Shown in pieces: positions 56,064-64,000 of a stretch of 64,000 bases of DNA; the stretch's first letter is position 1, and every line of letters starts with the position of its first letter. This DNA is from Duganella sp. Leaf126 (GTDB lineage: Bacteria > Pseudomonadota > Gammaproteobacteria > Burkholderiales > Burkholderiaceae_D): assembly GCF_001423125.1 (NCBI RefSeq), contig NZ_LMNW01000012.1, positions 626,772 to 690,771 on the forward strand, given 5' to 3'. The notes under the pieces are model-generated. The model did not search any database. It was not told the origin of the DNA and saw nothing but the letters and a program-made list of their open reading frames with translations. The translations under genes were made by a program, and so were the position numbers.

Positions 56064-56392
56064 CGCGCTTGATTTACCTCAAATAGGTTATGATCTTGTT
56101 GTCTATAATGACATGTACACATTGACCGGGGCAGTTGCGCTTCATGCGATTGATCAAACCGGCGGCAGATTGGGGTGTAAGCTGAGGCAACGGAAGCATG
56201 ATTTCCGCGTTTTCAGTTTTTCCTACCAAAAAATCCGCAGGTTTGCATTTATTTTTGTGAACACGTGCTTTTCTCTAGTAAATGGGTATAATACGGAATC
56301 GTTTAGATTCAAGAGTACTGCAGTTTGTATGTCTTTCTTGCCTCAAACGATATCACGGGCGCAAGCCCAACTTAACTGAAATAGGAATTGTA
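56064..56392 (+). promoter_or_regulatory. Long upstream / leader region of the cold-shock gene
   Basis: This 329-base gene-free stretch is AT-richer than its surroundings. Two perfect TATAAT hexamers occur, at 56104-56109 and at 56287-56292. Neither has a good -35 at standard spacing. If the first is used, the message has a leader of about 280 bases, as in CspA-type thermosensing leaders; the second would give about 95 bases. ORFs in it have no gene-like features. The gene's ribosome site is ATAGGAATTG just before the ATG. Confidence 0.5.
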
Positions 56393-56596
56393 ATGGCAAC
56401 TGGTATCGTAAAATGGTTCAATGATTCGAAGGGTTTCGGCTTTATCACCCCTGACGAAGGCGGCGAAGATCTGTTCGCTCACTTCTCGGCGATTCAGTCG
56501 GCAGGCTTCAAGTCGCTGCAAGAGAACCAACGCGTTTCTTTTGAAGTGACCGCTGGTCCTAAGGGCAAGCAAGCTTCGAACATTCAGCCTCTGTAA
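56393..56596 (+). CDS. Cold-shock protein, CspA family
   Basis: This 67-residue single OB-fold protein binds single-stranded RNA/DNA and melts mRNA structure. RNP1 (KGFGFITP) and RNP2 (DLFAHFSAI) are intact, with the canonical [16 protein letters not shown] opening. The length is typical. GGAATTG ribosome site. It is preceded by a long leader and followed by a strong terminator, so it is monocistronic. Codon choice here contains more A/T at wobble sites than neighbouring genes, as expected for a highly expressed gene. Confidence 0.97.
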   Translation: MATGIVKWFNDSKGFGFITPDEGGEDLFAHFSAIQSAGFKSLQENQRVSFEVTAGPKGKQASNIQPL

Positions 56597-56621
56597 TACG
56601 CTGGATCTAACGACATAAAGA

Positions 56622-56648
56622 AATCCTCGGCTTCCGAGGATTTTTTTT
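56622..56648 (+). terminator. Intrinsic terminator of the cold-shock gene
   Basis: A 9-bp perfect stem AATCCTCGG / CCGAGGATT with a 3-base CTT loop is followed by T up to 56648. It lies 26 bases after the stop codon. This is a textbook strong terminator. Confidence 0.93.
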
Positions 56649-56708
56649 CGTCTGCAGCTTTGCGGATCCGTCCAGGCGGGGCCGTGCCGTAAGCGGAGTC
56701 CTGCGTGC

Positions 56709-57620
56709 TTACGCCGGCTTGCGGCGCCAGTAATCGGGCTGGGCGTACGCCCGCCGCAGGAAATCCACGAACGCCCGCACGCGCAGCGGCAGGTGGCGGC
56801 GCTGGGCAAATACGGCGTGGATATCGTTACCTGGCGCGGCAAAGGCCGACAGCACCGTGCATAGTTTGCCTGACTCGATCTCGCTGCCCACCTCCCACAT
56901 CGAGCGCCATGCCAGTCCCTTGCCGGCGAGCGCCCAGTCGTGCAATACCTGGCCGTCGTTGCAGCCCATATTGCCTGACACTTTCACCACCACGTTCTTG
57001 CCATGCTCGCGGAAGGTCCAGCCGCGCTGGCTGCCCTCGCTGCTGATGGCCAGGCAGTTGTGGCGCGCCAGGTCGGCCAGCGTTTCCGGCGTGCCGTGAC
57101 GCTTGAGGTAGGCGGGCGCGGCCACCACCACCCGTTCGTTGTCGGCCAGCTTGACGCTGACCAGGTTGGAATCGGCCAGGCTGGCGATGCGGATCGCCAC
57201 ATCGATGCCTTCGCCGATCAGGTCGGTGACGCGATCGGTCATATTCAGGGTAGCCGTCAAGTCCCGGTGCTCGGCCAGAAACGACGGTAACAAGGGCGCC
57301 ACGTGCTGGCGGCCGAAGCCGGCAGGCGCCGAAATCATCAGGTGACCGGTGGCATGTGCGCTGCGCTCGGTCACAGCCGCTTCCGCCGCTTCGAGCTCGG
57401 CCAGGATGCGCTGGCAGTCTTCCAGGAATGCCGCACCCTCGTCGGTGAGCGCGAGCTTGCGCGTGGTCCGCTGCAGCAGCTTGACACCAAGCCTTGCCTC
57501 GAGCGCATCGAGCCGGCGGCCGATCATGGCCGGCGCAATGCCTTCTGCCCGGGCGGCGGCCGACAGGCTGCCTTTCGCCACGACCTCGACGAAGGTCGAG
57601 ATTTGTCTGAACTGCCCCAT
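56709..57620 (-). CDS. LysR-family transcriptional regulator
   Basis: This 303-residue LysR regulator has an N-terminal winged helix-turn-helix (about 1-60; FVEVVAKGSLSAAARAEGIAPAMIGRRLDALEARLG). The effector-binding domain follows (about 90-295; SAPAGFGRQHVAPLLPSF, GIDVAIRIASLADSNL). Sequence style places it in the large CrgA/DsdC-like (LysR substrate type 8) group. AGAAGGATC precedes the ATG. It is divergent from aceB with 177 bases between, so control of malate synthase and the glyoxylate route is a reasonable guess, not shown. Confidence 0.92.
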   Translation of the reverse strand: MGQFRQISTFVEVVAKGSLSAAARAEGIAPAMIGRRLDALEARLGVKLLQRTTRKLALTDEGAAFLEDCQRILAELEAAEAAVTERSAHATGHLMISAPAGFGRQHVAPLLPSFLAEHRDLTATLNMTDRVTDLIGEGIDVAIRIASLADSNLVSVKLADNERVVVAAPAYLKRHGTPETLADLARHNCLAISSEGSQRGWTFREHGKNVVVKVSGNMGCNDGQVLHDWALAGKGLAWRSMWEVGSEIESGKLCTVLSAFAAPGNDIHAVFAQRRHLPLRVRAFVDFLRRAYAQPDYWRRKPA

Positions 57621-57797
57621 CGTGATCCTTCTATCTGTGACAAAAACGCATGGATGAAATGATATTTAGTGCGGTTTGCATAAAAAATAGTGAATATACT
57701 GGAAAAAATCCTGCGGCGTGCGCTGAAGTTGGCAGCGCGTGCGCCGGGAGGAGATGCTTATAATCTGGCACATAAATCAACTTTCGGAGATCTGCAT
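57621..57797. promoter_or_regulatory. Divergent control region LysR gene / aceB
   Basis: These 177 bases separate divergent start codons. The left half (57650-57705) is AT-rich and is the likely LysR-gene promoter and operator. A TATAAT at 57759-57764 serves aceB, 33 bases before its ATG; TTGGCA at 57729-57734 is too far (24 bp) to be a normal -35, hinting at an activator-dependent promoter. GGAG at 57786 is the aceB ribosome site. Confidence 0.5.
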
Positions 57798-59393
<1,596 letters not shown>

Positions 59394-59497
59394 CGACTCA
59401 TGCCTTGCGGCGCATAATTTCCTGCCCAAGCAGGAGTGATGCGCCGCGCCTTCGACCTCCCTCGATGCCGGCGTCCTGCCGGCTTCACTGCATCACA

Positions 59498-60304
59498 TCA
59501 GAAATCATTCTTCCACAAGCGCATTGCCGTAAATACCGCCAGTGGCGTCTCCATGCCGTCGAGCTTGCCAGCCTTGACCAGTTCGCGCGCGATCGCCGGT
59601 TCGCGGTAGCGCAGGAAGGGATTGGTGGCCTTCTCGATGCCGATGGTGCTGGGCACGGTCGGCAAGTTGTGTTCGCGTTTATCGGTTTCCACCTTGACCC
59701 GTTCCTGCAGCGCGATATTATCGGGCTCGACCACGCGCGCGAAGCGCAGGTTGGATAGGGTATATTCATGGGCGCAATACACGCGGGTGTCGTCGGGCAG
59801 CGCCGCCAGCTTGCCGAGCGAGCTGATCATCTGCGCCGGTGTGCCCTCGAACAAGCGCCCGCAGCCGCCGGCAAACAGCGTGTCGCCACAGAACAGCCAG
59901 GCAGGCTCGTTCTCGGACGGCGCCCGCACGTAGGCGATATGGCCCATGGTGTGGCCGGGCACGTCGAGCACGCCCACGCGCAGCGCCAGACCCGGCACGT
60001 CGATCTGCTTGCCTTCGCCGACCGGCAGCGTAACGACCGCGATGCTCTCGTTGCGCGGCCCGAAAACGGGGACCTGGTAATGCTGTAATAATTCGGGGAC
60101 GCCGCCCGTATGGTCAGCATGATGGTGGGTCAGTAGAATAGCGGTCAACCGCAGGCCGTGCGCCTTGAGCGCCGCCAGGACCGGTTTGGCTTCGCCAGGA
60201 TCGACGACAGCGGCGTTGATGCCGTCATGGATCAGCCACAGGTAGTTGTCTTTGAACGCTGGAATCGTAAGAACACTGAGAGCTTGTTGAGAAGATATGG
60301 TCAT
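59498..60304 (-). CDS. gloB: Hydroxyacylglutathione hydrolase (glyoxalase II)
   Basis: This 268-residue metallo-beta-lactamase-fold enzyme hydrolyses S-lactoylglutathione from methylglyoxal detoxification. The binuclear metal motif THHHADH is at 59-65, with further ligands in VPGHTMGH near 115 and [12 protein letters not shown] near 140, and the glyoxalase II tail ([20 protein letters not shown]) is present. It is divergent from the methyltransferase gene, only 20 bases apart. The set gloB, methyltransferase, rnhA, dnaQ matches the well-known E. coli arrangement. Confidence 0.96.
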   Translation of the reverse strand: MTISSQQALSVLTIPAFKDNYLWLIHDGINAAVVDPGEAKPVLAALKAHGLRLTAILLTHHHADHTGGVPELLQHYQVPVFGPRNESIAVVTLPVGEGKQIDVPGLALRVGVLDVPGHTMGHIAYVRAPSENEPAWLFCGDTLFAGGCGRLFEGTPAQMISSLGKLAALPDDTRVYCAHEYTLSNLRFARVVEPDNIALQERVKVETDKREHNLPTVPSTIGIEKATNPFLRYREPAIARELVKAGKLDGMETPLAVFTAMRLWKNDF

Positions 60305-60324
60305 TGGATCGCTAAAGGCTGGAC

Positions 60325-61158
60325 ATGGATAAAGCAGGTTCTGAGCAATCCATTATAGCGCTGGAAGGCTGGCTGCAAACGCCGGCCGGCGTGTACATGC
60401 GTGCGTGGGAACAAACCTGCCTCGATAACTTGACGGCAGATATTTTTGGGTACAACGCCGTGCAGATCGGCTTGCCACAAATCGATGCGCTGGCTGCCAA
60501 CCGCATGCCGAACCGGTGGCTGGTGGACCGTAAGGTGCGTCCGGAGAACATTGTGCCCGCAGCGCTCGCTGCGCCTGCAGACAGTAGCGCGACCGTGACC
60601 GCAGCGCCCGCGCGCCGGCCGGTCGCCGTCACCTGCGATTTCACCGAACTGCCATTTGCCTCGCACAGCCTGGATCTGGTGGTACTGCCCCATGTGCTCG
60701 AATTTTCCACCGACCCGCACCAGGTGCTGCGTGAAGTCGAGCGGGTGCTGATACCGGAAGGGCAGGTCATCATTTGCGGCTTCAATCCCACCAGCCTGTG
60801 GGGGGCGCGCCATGTGCTGCGGCGCGTAGGTGGCGCCTCGTTTCTGCCGCCGACCGAAGCGCTGATTACCATGCCGCGCATGCGCGACTGGCTGAAACTG
60901 CTGAACATGGGCGCCAGTCACAGCTATCTCGGCTGCTACGCGCCGGCGTGCCGCACAGAAAAATGGCTGCAACGCTATGCATTCATGGATAATGCCGGTC
61001 CGCGCTGGTGGCCGTTTCTCGGTGGCGTGTATGTGATCCAGGCCATCAAGCGCGTGAAAGGCATGCATCTGATCGGCCCGGCATGGGCCAGGAAATCGGC
61101 AACCGCCCCGGCGGTGGTGCCGGCAACGAATAAACGACGGGAACAGCAGGATGGATAA
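60325..61158 (+). CDS. SAM-dependent methyltransferase, YafS-like
   Basis: This 277-residue class I methyltransferase-like protein occupies the place that yafS has in E. coli (gloB-yafS-rnhA-dnaQ). Motifs: [38 protein letters not shown] (about 110-148) corresponds to the post-II/motif III part. The glycine-rich SAM loop is degenerate ([12 protein letters not shown]). The rest of the fold ([16 protein letters not shown]) is typical of the YafS group. Substrate unknown. It overlaps rnhA by 8 bases and probably shares its transcript. Confidence 0.83.
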   Translation: MDKAGSEQSIIALEGWLQTPAGVYMRAWEQTCLDNLTADIFGYNAVQIGLPQIDALAANRMPNRWLVDRKVRPENIVPAALAAPADSSATVTAAPARRPVAVTCDFTELPFASHSLDLVVLPHVLEFSTDPHQVLREVERVLIPEGQVIICGFNPTSLWGARHVLRRVGGASFLPPTEALITMPRMRDWLKLLNMGASHSYLGCYAPACRTEKWLQRYAFMDNAGPRWWPFLGGVYVIQAIKRVKGMHLIGPAWARKSATAPAVVPATNKRREQQDG

Positions 61159-61594
61159 GGTTGAAATTTTTACGGACGGCGCATGCAAGGGCAATCCCGG
61201 CATCGGCGGCTGGGGAGCATTCCTGGTCGCAGGCGACGCGGAAAAGGAAATCTGCGGCGGCACGCGCGACACCACGAATAACCGCATGGAGCTGCAGGCC
61301 GTGATCGAGGCGCTGAGCATCCTCAAGCGCCCGTGCAACGTGGTACTGCACACGGACAGCCAGTACGTGCAGAAAGGTATCAGCGAGTGGATCCACGGCT
61401 GGAAAGCGCGCGGCTGGAAAACCGCGTCCAAGGAACCCGTAAAAAACGAGGACTTGTGGAAGGCGCTCGACATCGCCCAGTCGCTGCACACGGTGGAATG
61501 GCGCTGGGTGCGCGGCCATAACGGCCACCCTGGCAACGAACGCGCCGACATGCTGGCCAACCGTGGCGTGGACGTGGCGCGGGCCAAGAAATAA
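61151..61594 (+). CDS. rnhA: Ribonuclease HI
   Basis: This 147-residue enzyme cuts RNA in RNA:DNA hybrids. The catalytic carboxylates are visible: Asp in [11 protein letters not shown] (8-18), Glu in NRMELQAV (44-51), Asp in LHTDSQYV (66-73) and the last Asp in NERADMLAN near 133. A basic handle ([20 protein letters not shown]) is present as in E. coli. Its start overlaps the methyltransferase gene by 8 bases. It precedes dnaQ by 66 bases. Confidence 0.97.
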   Translation: MDKVEIFTDGACKGNPGIGGWGAFLVAGDAEKEICGGTRDTTNNRMELQAVIEALSILKRPCNVVLHTDSQYVQKGISEWIHGWKARGWKTASKEPVKNEDLWKALDIAQSLHTVEWRWVRGHNGHPGNERADMLANRGVDVARAKK

Positions 61595-61660
61595 GCGCAA
61601 ATGCGAGGCGGGGCGGCCTGTTATACTAGGCCGCTTGTTTGTAGCACTCACTGAAACACT

Positions 61661-62377
61661 ATGCGCCAAATCGTACTCGATACCGAAACCACCGGCATCA
61701 ATCCCAAGCTCGGCAACCGCATCATCGAAATCGGCTGCGTCGAACTGGTCAACCGCATGCTGACGGGGAATAATTTCCACGTCTACATCAATCCAGACCG
61801 CGATTCGGAGGAGGGCGCGCTCAATGTCCACGGCCTGACCACGGAGTTTTTGAGCGACAAGCCGCGCTTCCACGAAATCGTCGATGATCTGCGCAACTAC
61901 ATTCAGGGCGCGGAAGTCATCATCCACAACGCGCCGTTCGACCTCGGTTTTCTGAACCACGAATTCAAGCTGCTGAACTTGCCGGATTTCTCCAGCCACG
62001 TCGGCAGCGTGATCGACACCCTGGTACAAGCCAAGGAACTTCATCCGGGCAAGCGCAACTCGCTCGACGCATTGTGCGACCGCTACGGCATCTCCAACGC
62101 CCACCGCAAGCTGCACGGCGCGCTGCTCGACTCGGAATTGCTCGCCGACGTCTACCTGGCGATGACACGCGGCCAGAACAGCCTCGGCATGGACGTGGAA
62201 GAAGCCAAGCCGACCGGCGGCGAACTGCTGGCGCCGGTTGCCATGGCCGACATCATCTTCCTGCCGGCAACGGAAGAGGAACTGGCAGCCCACGTCGAAG
62301 CGCTGGCCGGACTGGACAAGGCAGTCAAAGGACAGTGCATCTGGACCGCCGCCATGGCACCGCAACTGCCGGCCTGA
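61661..62377 (+). CDS. dnaQ: DNA polymerase III epsilon subunit (3'-5' proofreading)
   Basis: This 238-residue DEDDh exonuclease proofreads for the replicative polymerase. ExoI DTETTG (7-12), ExoII HNAPFDLGF (near 88-97) and ExoIII with HGALLDSELLADVY (near 152-165, His and Asp) are intact. The C-terminal tail after 180 should bind the alpha subunit. A -10-like TATACT lies at 61622-61627, before the gene and after rnhA, so it can have its own promoter. Unlike in E. coli, where rnhA and dnaQ are divergent, here they run in the same direction. Confidence 0.95.
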   Translation: MRQIVLDTETTGINPKLGNRIIEIGCVELVNRMLTGNNFHVYINPDRDSEEGALNVHGLTTEFLSDKPRFHEIVDDLRNYIQGAEVIIHNAPFDLGFLNHEFKLLNLPDFSSHVGSVIDTLVQAKELHPGKRNSLDALCDRYGISNAHRKLHGALLDSELLADVYLAMTRGQNSLGMDVEEAKPTGGELLAPVAMADIIFLPATEEELAAHVEALAGLDKAVKGQCIWTAAMAPQLPA

Positions 62378-62431
62378 CGCCATGGCGAATAATTTTCACA
62401 TTTGCCCTTCCATTTTGCCGGGCACGTAGCG

Positions 62432-62437
62432 TATAAT
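62432..62437 (+). promoter_or_regulatory. -10 element of tRNA-Val
   Basis: A perfect TATAAT lies 12 bases before the mature tRNA 5' end, with a GC-rich stretch between (CGCCTCGCTTC region), as in stringent tRNA promoters. No strong -35 is seen at 17 bp. Confidence 0.5.
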
Positions 62438-62449
62438 TCGCCTCGCTTC

Positions 62450-62524
62450 GGGAGGTTAGCTCAGGGGTAGAGCACTGCATTCACACTGCAGGGGTCGCAA
62501 GTTCGAAACTTGCACTTCCCACCA
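62450..62524 (+). tRNA. tRNA-Val, anticodon CAC
   Basis: A complete 75-base cloverleaf with encoded CCA. The acceptor stem is GGGAGGT / ACTTCCC (one G-T pair), the D-stem GCTC / GAGC, the anticodon stem CTGCA / TGCAG with loop TTCACAC, and the T-stem GCAAG / CTTGC with loop TTCGAAA. The anticodon is CAC, which reads GTG, and CCA is at 62522-62524. The gene is intact although an integrase gene lies right behind it, as expected when an element restores the 3' half of its tRNA target. Confidence 0.95.
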
Positions 62525-62554
62525 AGAATACAAAGTGAAATCAATCACTTAACC

Positions 62555-62587
62555 AAAAAGCCGACCTTTAAACAGGCCGGCTTTTTT
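62555..62587. terminator. Bidirectional terminator between tRNA-Val and integrase
   Basis: The stem AGCCGACC / GGCCGGCT (one A-C mismatch) surrounds an 8-base loop, with A5 before and T6 after. It can stop the tRNA transcript on the plus strand and the integrase transcript on the minus strand. Confidence 0.8.
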
Positions 62588-62588
62588 C

Positions 62589-62613
62589 TTGGGTGTAATT
62601 TTTGGGTGTAATT
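62589..62613. repeat. Two 12-bp direct repeats at the integrase 3' end
   Basis: TTGGGTGTAATT occurs at 62589-62600 and again at 62602-62613, one base apart. It touches the integrase stop codon and lies 65 bases from the tRNA 3' end. It may be part of the attachment site (integrase arm or core binding) or a chance duplication. Confidence 0.6.
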
Positions 62614-63614
62614 TACTTCACGATCAAGTCCGATAAACGATCCAGCGCCTCGCGCTGGGCCTCGACCTGCAAGTGGGCATAGCGCTGAGTCGTTTGCACA
62701 TTCGCGTGGCCCAGGATTTTACCGATGGTGTACAGATCCGCCCCCAGGGCCAGCAGGATGCTCGCGCACGAGTGCCGCAGGTCGTGGAAATTCGCGTGCG
62801 GCAAGCCAGCCTTCACGCGAGCTCGGCGCCAAGCGGACTGCACGCCGTATAGGGTCATACGCAGGGGGTAATGGTACAGCCATGGCCGCAGTGCCGGGAT
62901 AATTGGGACCACGCGCATCTTCGCAGTTTTGGTATTGCTCGATGGGAAGGTGATCGAATCCTTTCCGATGTGTTGTTTCTCGATTTTGAAGAGCTCCCCC
63001 CTGCGGGCGCCGGTAAGAAGCGCACCCCAAATCGCCGCCTGCGCCACGATGCTGCAGTGTGAGGCAATTCGCTGTACCTGGGCAATGGTGAGAAAAACCT
63101 CCCGCTTGTTGTTCACCGGCACGCTTTCGATCCTCAAGCCGTAGTTTTCCGGCGTCATTCGGTGACGCCAGGCCAGCGTAAGGCCCTTCTTTGCACACGC
63201 CAGCGATCGATTGATCGTGGCTGGCGCGTACGCCGGTTCCAGCTCGCCAGTCTTTCTGTTGGGGATGCGCTTGCTCATATCGCGAATCACGTGGTCCGCA
63301 AACTCTTGCGCCTGGCTCGCTTTGTATTTCTCAGCCCACAACCCGAGCCGCTTGGCGTGGTGTTTCGATGTTTCGGCGCTGCGCAGGCCCTCGGAATGTT
63401 CGATGTAGAGGGCCAGAATGGCCGCCATAGGCGGGTCGCCAGGAATGACCACCTGCTTCTTCTTGGGCGCCCGCGCCACGGCGGAGCGCAGCTCGGCCTC
63501 TACTCGCTTGGCATCACTCGCAGTTGCACCTTCCGGCAACTTTCGGTGAACTCTCTTGCCGTCGACCATGATACCGACGTGCTTCCTGCCATGTTTATCG
63601 TCCCAGATGGACAT
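62613..63614 (-). CDS. Tyrosine recombinase / phage integrase
   Basis: This 333-residue integrase has an N-terminal arm-binding part (about 1-60), a SAM-like core-binding domain (about 60-155) and a catalytic domain (about 175-330). The catalytic set is complete: Arg204 in TGARRGEL, Lys229 in SNTKTAK, His277 and Arg280 in HDLRH, His303 in LGHANV and Tyr312 in TTQRYAHL. I chose the ATG at 63614 because AAAGGA precedes it at 8 bases; the earlier ATG at 63644 has no proper site. It probably integrates its element at the adjacent tRNA-Val. Its first 115 bases overlap the excisionase-like gene in another frame. Confidence 0.94.
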   Translation of the reverse strand: MSIWDDKHGRKHVGIMVDGKRVHRKLPEGATASDAKRVEAELRSAVARAPKKKQVVIPGDPPMAAILALYIEHSEGLRSAETSKHHAKRLGLWAEKYKASQAQEFADHVIRDMSKRIPNRKTGELEPAYAPATINRSLACAKKGLTLAWRHRMTPENYGLRIESVPVNNKREVFLTIAQVQRIASHCSIVAQAAIWGALLTGARRGELFKIEKQHIGKDSITFPSSNTKTAKMRVVPIIPALRPWLYHYPLRMTLYGVQSAWRRARVKAGLPHANFHDLRHSCASILLALGADLYTIGKILGHANVQTTQRYAHLQVEAQREALDRLSDLIVK

Positions 63615-63832
63615 TGCTGATTTTCCTTTAACCAAGTTTTGCATTCCGCCAAGTCGTAGCGCTTCGAACGCTTGCCGACTGGCGTATAAGGTAATCCGTT
63701 TTGCTCGAGTCGTCGCACTGTTGATTCACTGACCCCGAGCGCAGCGCAGAGCTGCTGGCGATTTAGCCCGCCAGCTGTTTGACTTGCAACAAGCTCTGCG
63801 ATTCGCTTGAGCTCGTTCTCGTTCATCATCAT
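63500..63832 (-). CDS. Excisionase-like helix-turn-helix protein overlapping the integrase
   Basis: This 110-residue protein has a helix-turn-helix at about 22-60 (LNRQQLCAALGVSESTVRRLEQNGLPYTPVGK). This is the AlpA/MerR-like winged fold used by many phage recombination directionality factors, followed by RYDLAECKTWL. The tail of 40 residues lies over the start of the integrase gene in another frame and has no recognisable features. GGAG is 9 bases before a run of three ATG codons. A regulator of integration/excision is inferred from fold and place. Confidence 0.75.
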   Translation of the reverse strand: MMMNENELKRIAELVASQTAGGLNRQQLCAALGVSESTVRRLEQNGLPYTPVGKRSKRYDLAECKTWLKENQQCPSGTINMAGSTSVSWSTAREFTESCRKVQLRVMPSE

Positions 63833-64000
63833 GGTGGCGTCTCCAGCGTAGGTTGCGAAGTGTGGCGAGGCGCGGCAGCGATCATCGCCCGGTAGGCTGG
63901 CGCCATGGTAGCCAGCGTCGCCGCCAGCAGGTCCGCTGTTACGCCTGGCGCCGCATCCATTTGCATAAGCACCAGCAGCGCGGCGCGGCGCGCCAGCTCG
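63829..64000 (-). CDS. Unidentified element gene, 3' end only
   Basis: An open minus-strand frame enters from the right edge and ends with TGA at 63831-63829, giving 56 visible residues. These are Ala/Leu-rich and probably helical (LARRAALLVLMQMDAAPG, LLAATLATMAPAYRAMIAAAP). Its stop overlaps the start of the excisionase-like gene (ATGA), the mark of a coupled phage operon. Codon use looks like the native high-GC pattern. No family is recognised. Confidence 0.55.
   Translation of the reverse strand, partial: ELARRAALLVLMQMDAAPGVTADLLAATLATMAPAYRAMIAAAPRHTSQPTLETPP

Larger units (their letters stand above)
62525..64000. mobile_element. Edge of an integrated prophage or genomic island at tRNA-Val
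   Basis: Immediately after an intact tRNA-Val come a tyrosine integrase gene reading toward the tRNA, an excisionase-like gene and another overlapping frame, all on the minus strand. The nested, coupled genes and the less G/C-biased codons of the integrase differ from the chromosome to the left. The other end and the second attachment site lie outside the window, so element type (phage, ICE or island) and length are unknown. Confidence 0.78.

Noticed and set aside
56113..56379. An 88-codon frame in the cold-shock leader.
   Set aside because: No ribosome site, no gene-like codon use, and the region is better explained as leader and promoter.

Overview
The window looks like the chromosome of a GC-rich beta-proteobacterium of the Oxalobacteraceae (Massilia / Duganella / Janthinobacterium group). 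The basis is the high GC content with strongly G/C-biased codon wobble positions, a PEP-CTERM surface protein, and gene neighbourhoods that I know from Burkholderiales (recJ, lolC-lolD-tatD-comEC, gloB-methyltransferase-rnhA-dnaQ). The genus is an inference. Nearly all of the window is coding. Most of the very long antisense reading frames are by-products of high GC and were left out.

1-4.2 kb (minus strand): the end of a DUF2288 gene, a RES/Xre toxin-antitoxin pair, recJ, and an RpfE-like gene that is coupled to recJ. 4.2-10.2 kb (plus): an accessory surface block. It holds a 1603-residue protein with ten SdrD B-like repeats in strict two-type alternation, then a PEP-CTERM protein whose Cys and Gln motifs resemble an internal thioester domain. 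10.2-19.2 kb (plus): tandem lolC/E-type permeases, lolD, tatD, comEC (carrying two in-frame minisatellites), an alpha/beta hydrolase and dcd. 19.3-26.1 kb: a mixed block with a FlxA-like protein, a two-component operon (regulator, kinase, then a PrpF-type isomerase), an intradiol-dioxygenase-like gene that seems to lack its 5' end, a YqaE/Pmp3 membrane peptide, and a KAP-type P-loop NTPase.

26.2-35.7 kb: an Orn/Lys/Arg decarboxylase, folA, an M16C presequence-protease-like peptidase, a hydrolase coupled to thyA, and an RhlE-type RNA helicase. 35.8-45.5 kb (minus): eight co-directional genes, wrbA, DUF2069, a FAD-linked oxidase, DUF4124, an FtsX-like permease, an AttH-like lipocalin, an ABC exporter and a threonine aldolase. 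Four consecutive junctions there overlap by 1-4 nt. 45.6-56.6 kb: YihY, a CBS protein, aroC, and c-di-GMP signalling genes (REC-DUF3369-GGDIF-EAL, and HDOD coupled to PAS-GGDEF-ETL), then upp with an HPt protein and a cold-shock gene with a long leader. 56.7-62.5 kb: a LysR regulator divergent from aceB (malate synthase A), gloB, a YafS-like methyltransferase, rnhA, dnaQ and tRNA-Val(CAC).

62.5-64 kb: the edge of an integrated element at tRNA-Val. It has an integrase, an overlapping excisionase-like gene, and a third frame that runs off the window.

The most interesting candidates are the SdrD-repeat / thioester PEP-CTERM pair, the lone KAP NTPase, and the minisatellites in comEC. No database search was possible. 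Family assignments come from motifs and remembered gene neighbourhoods.
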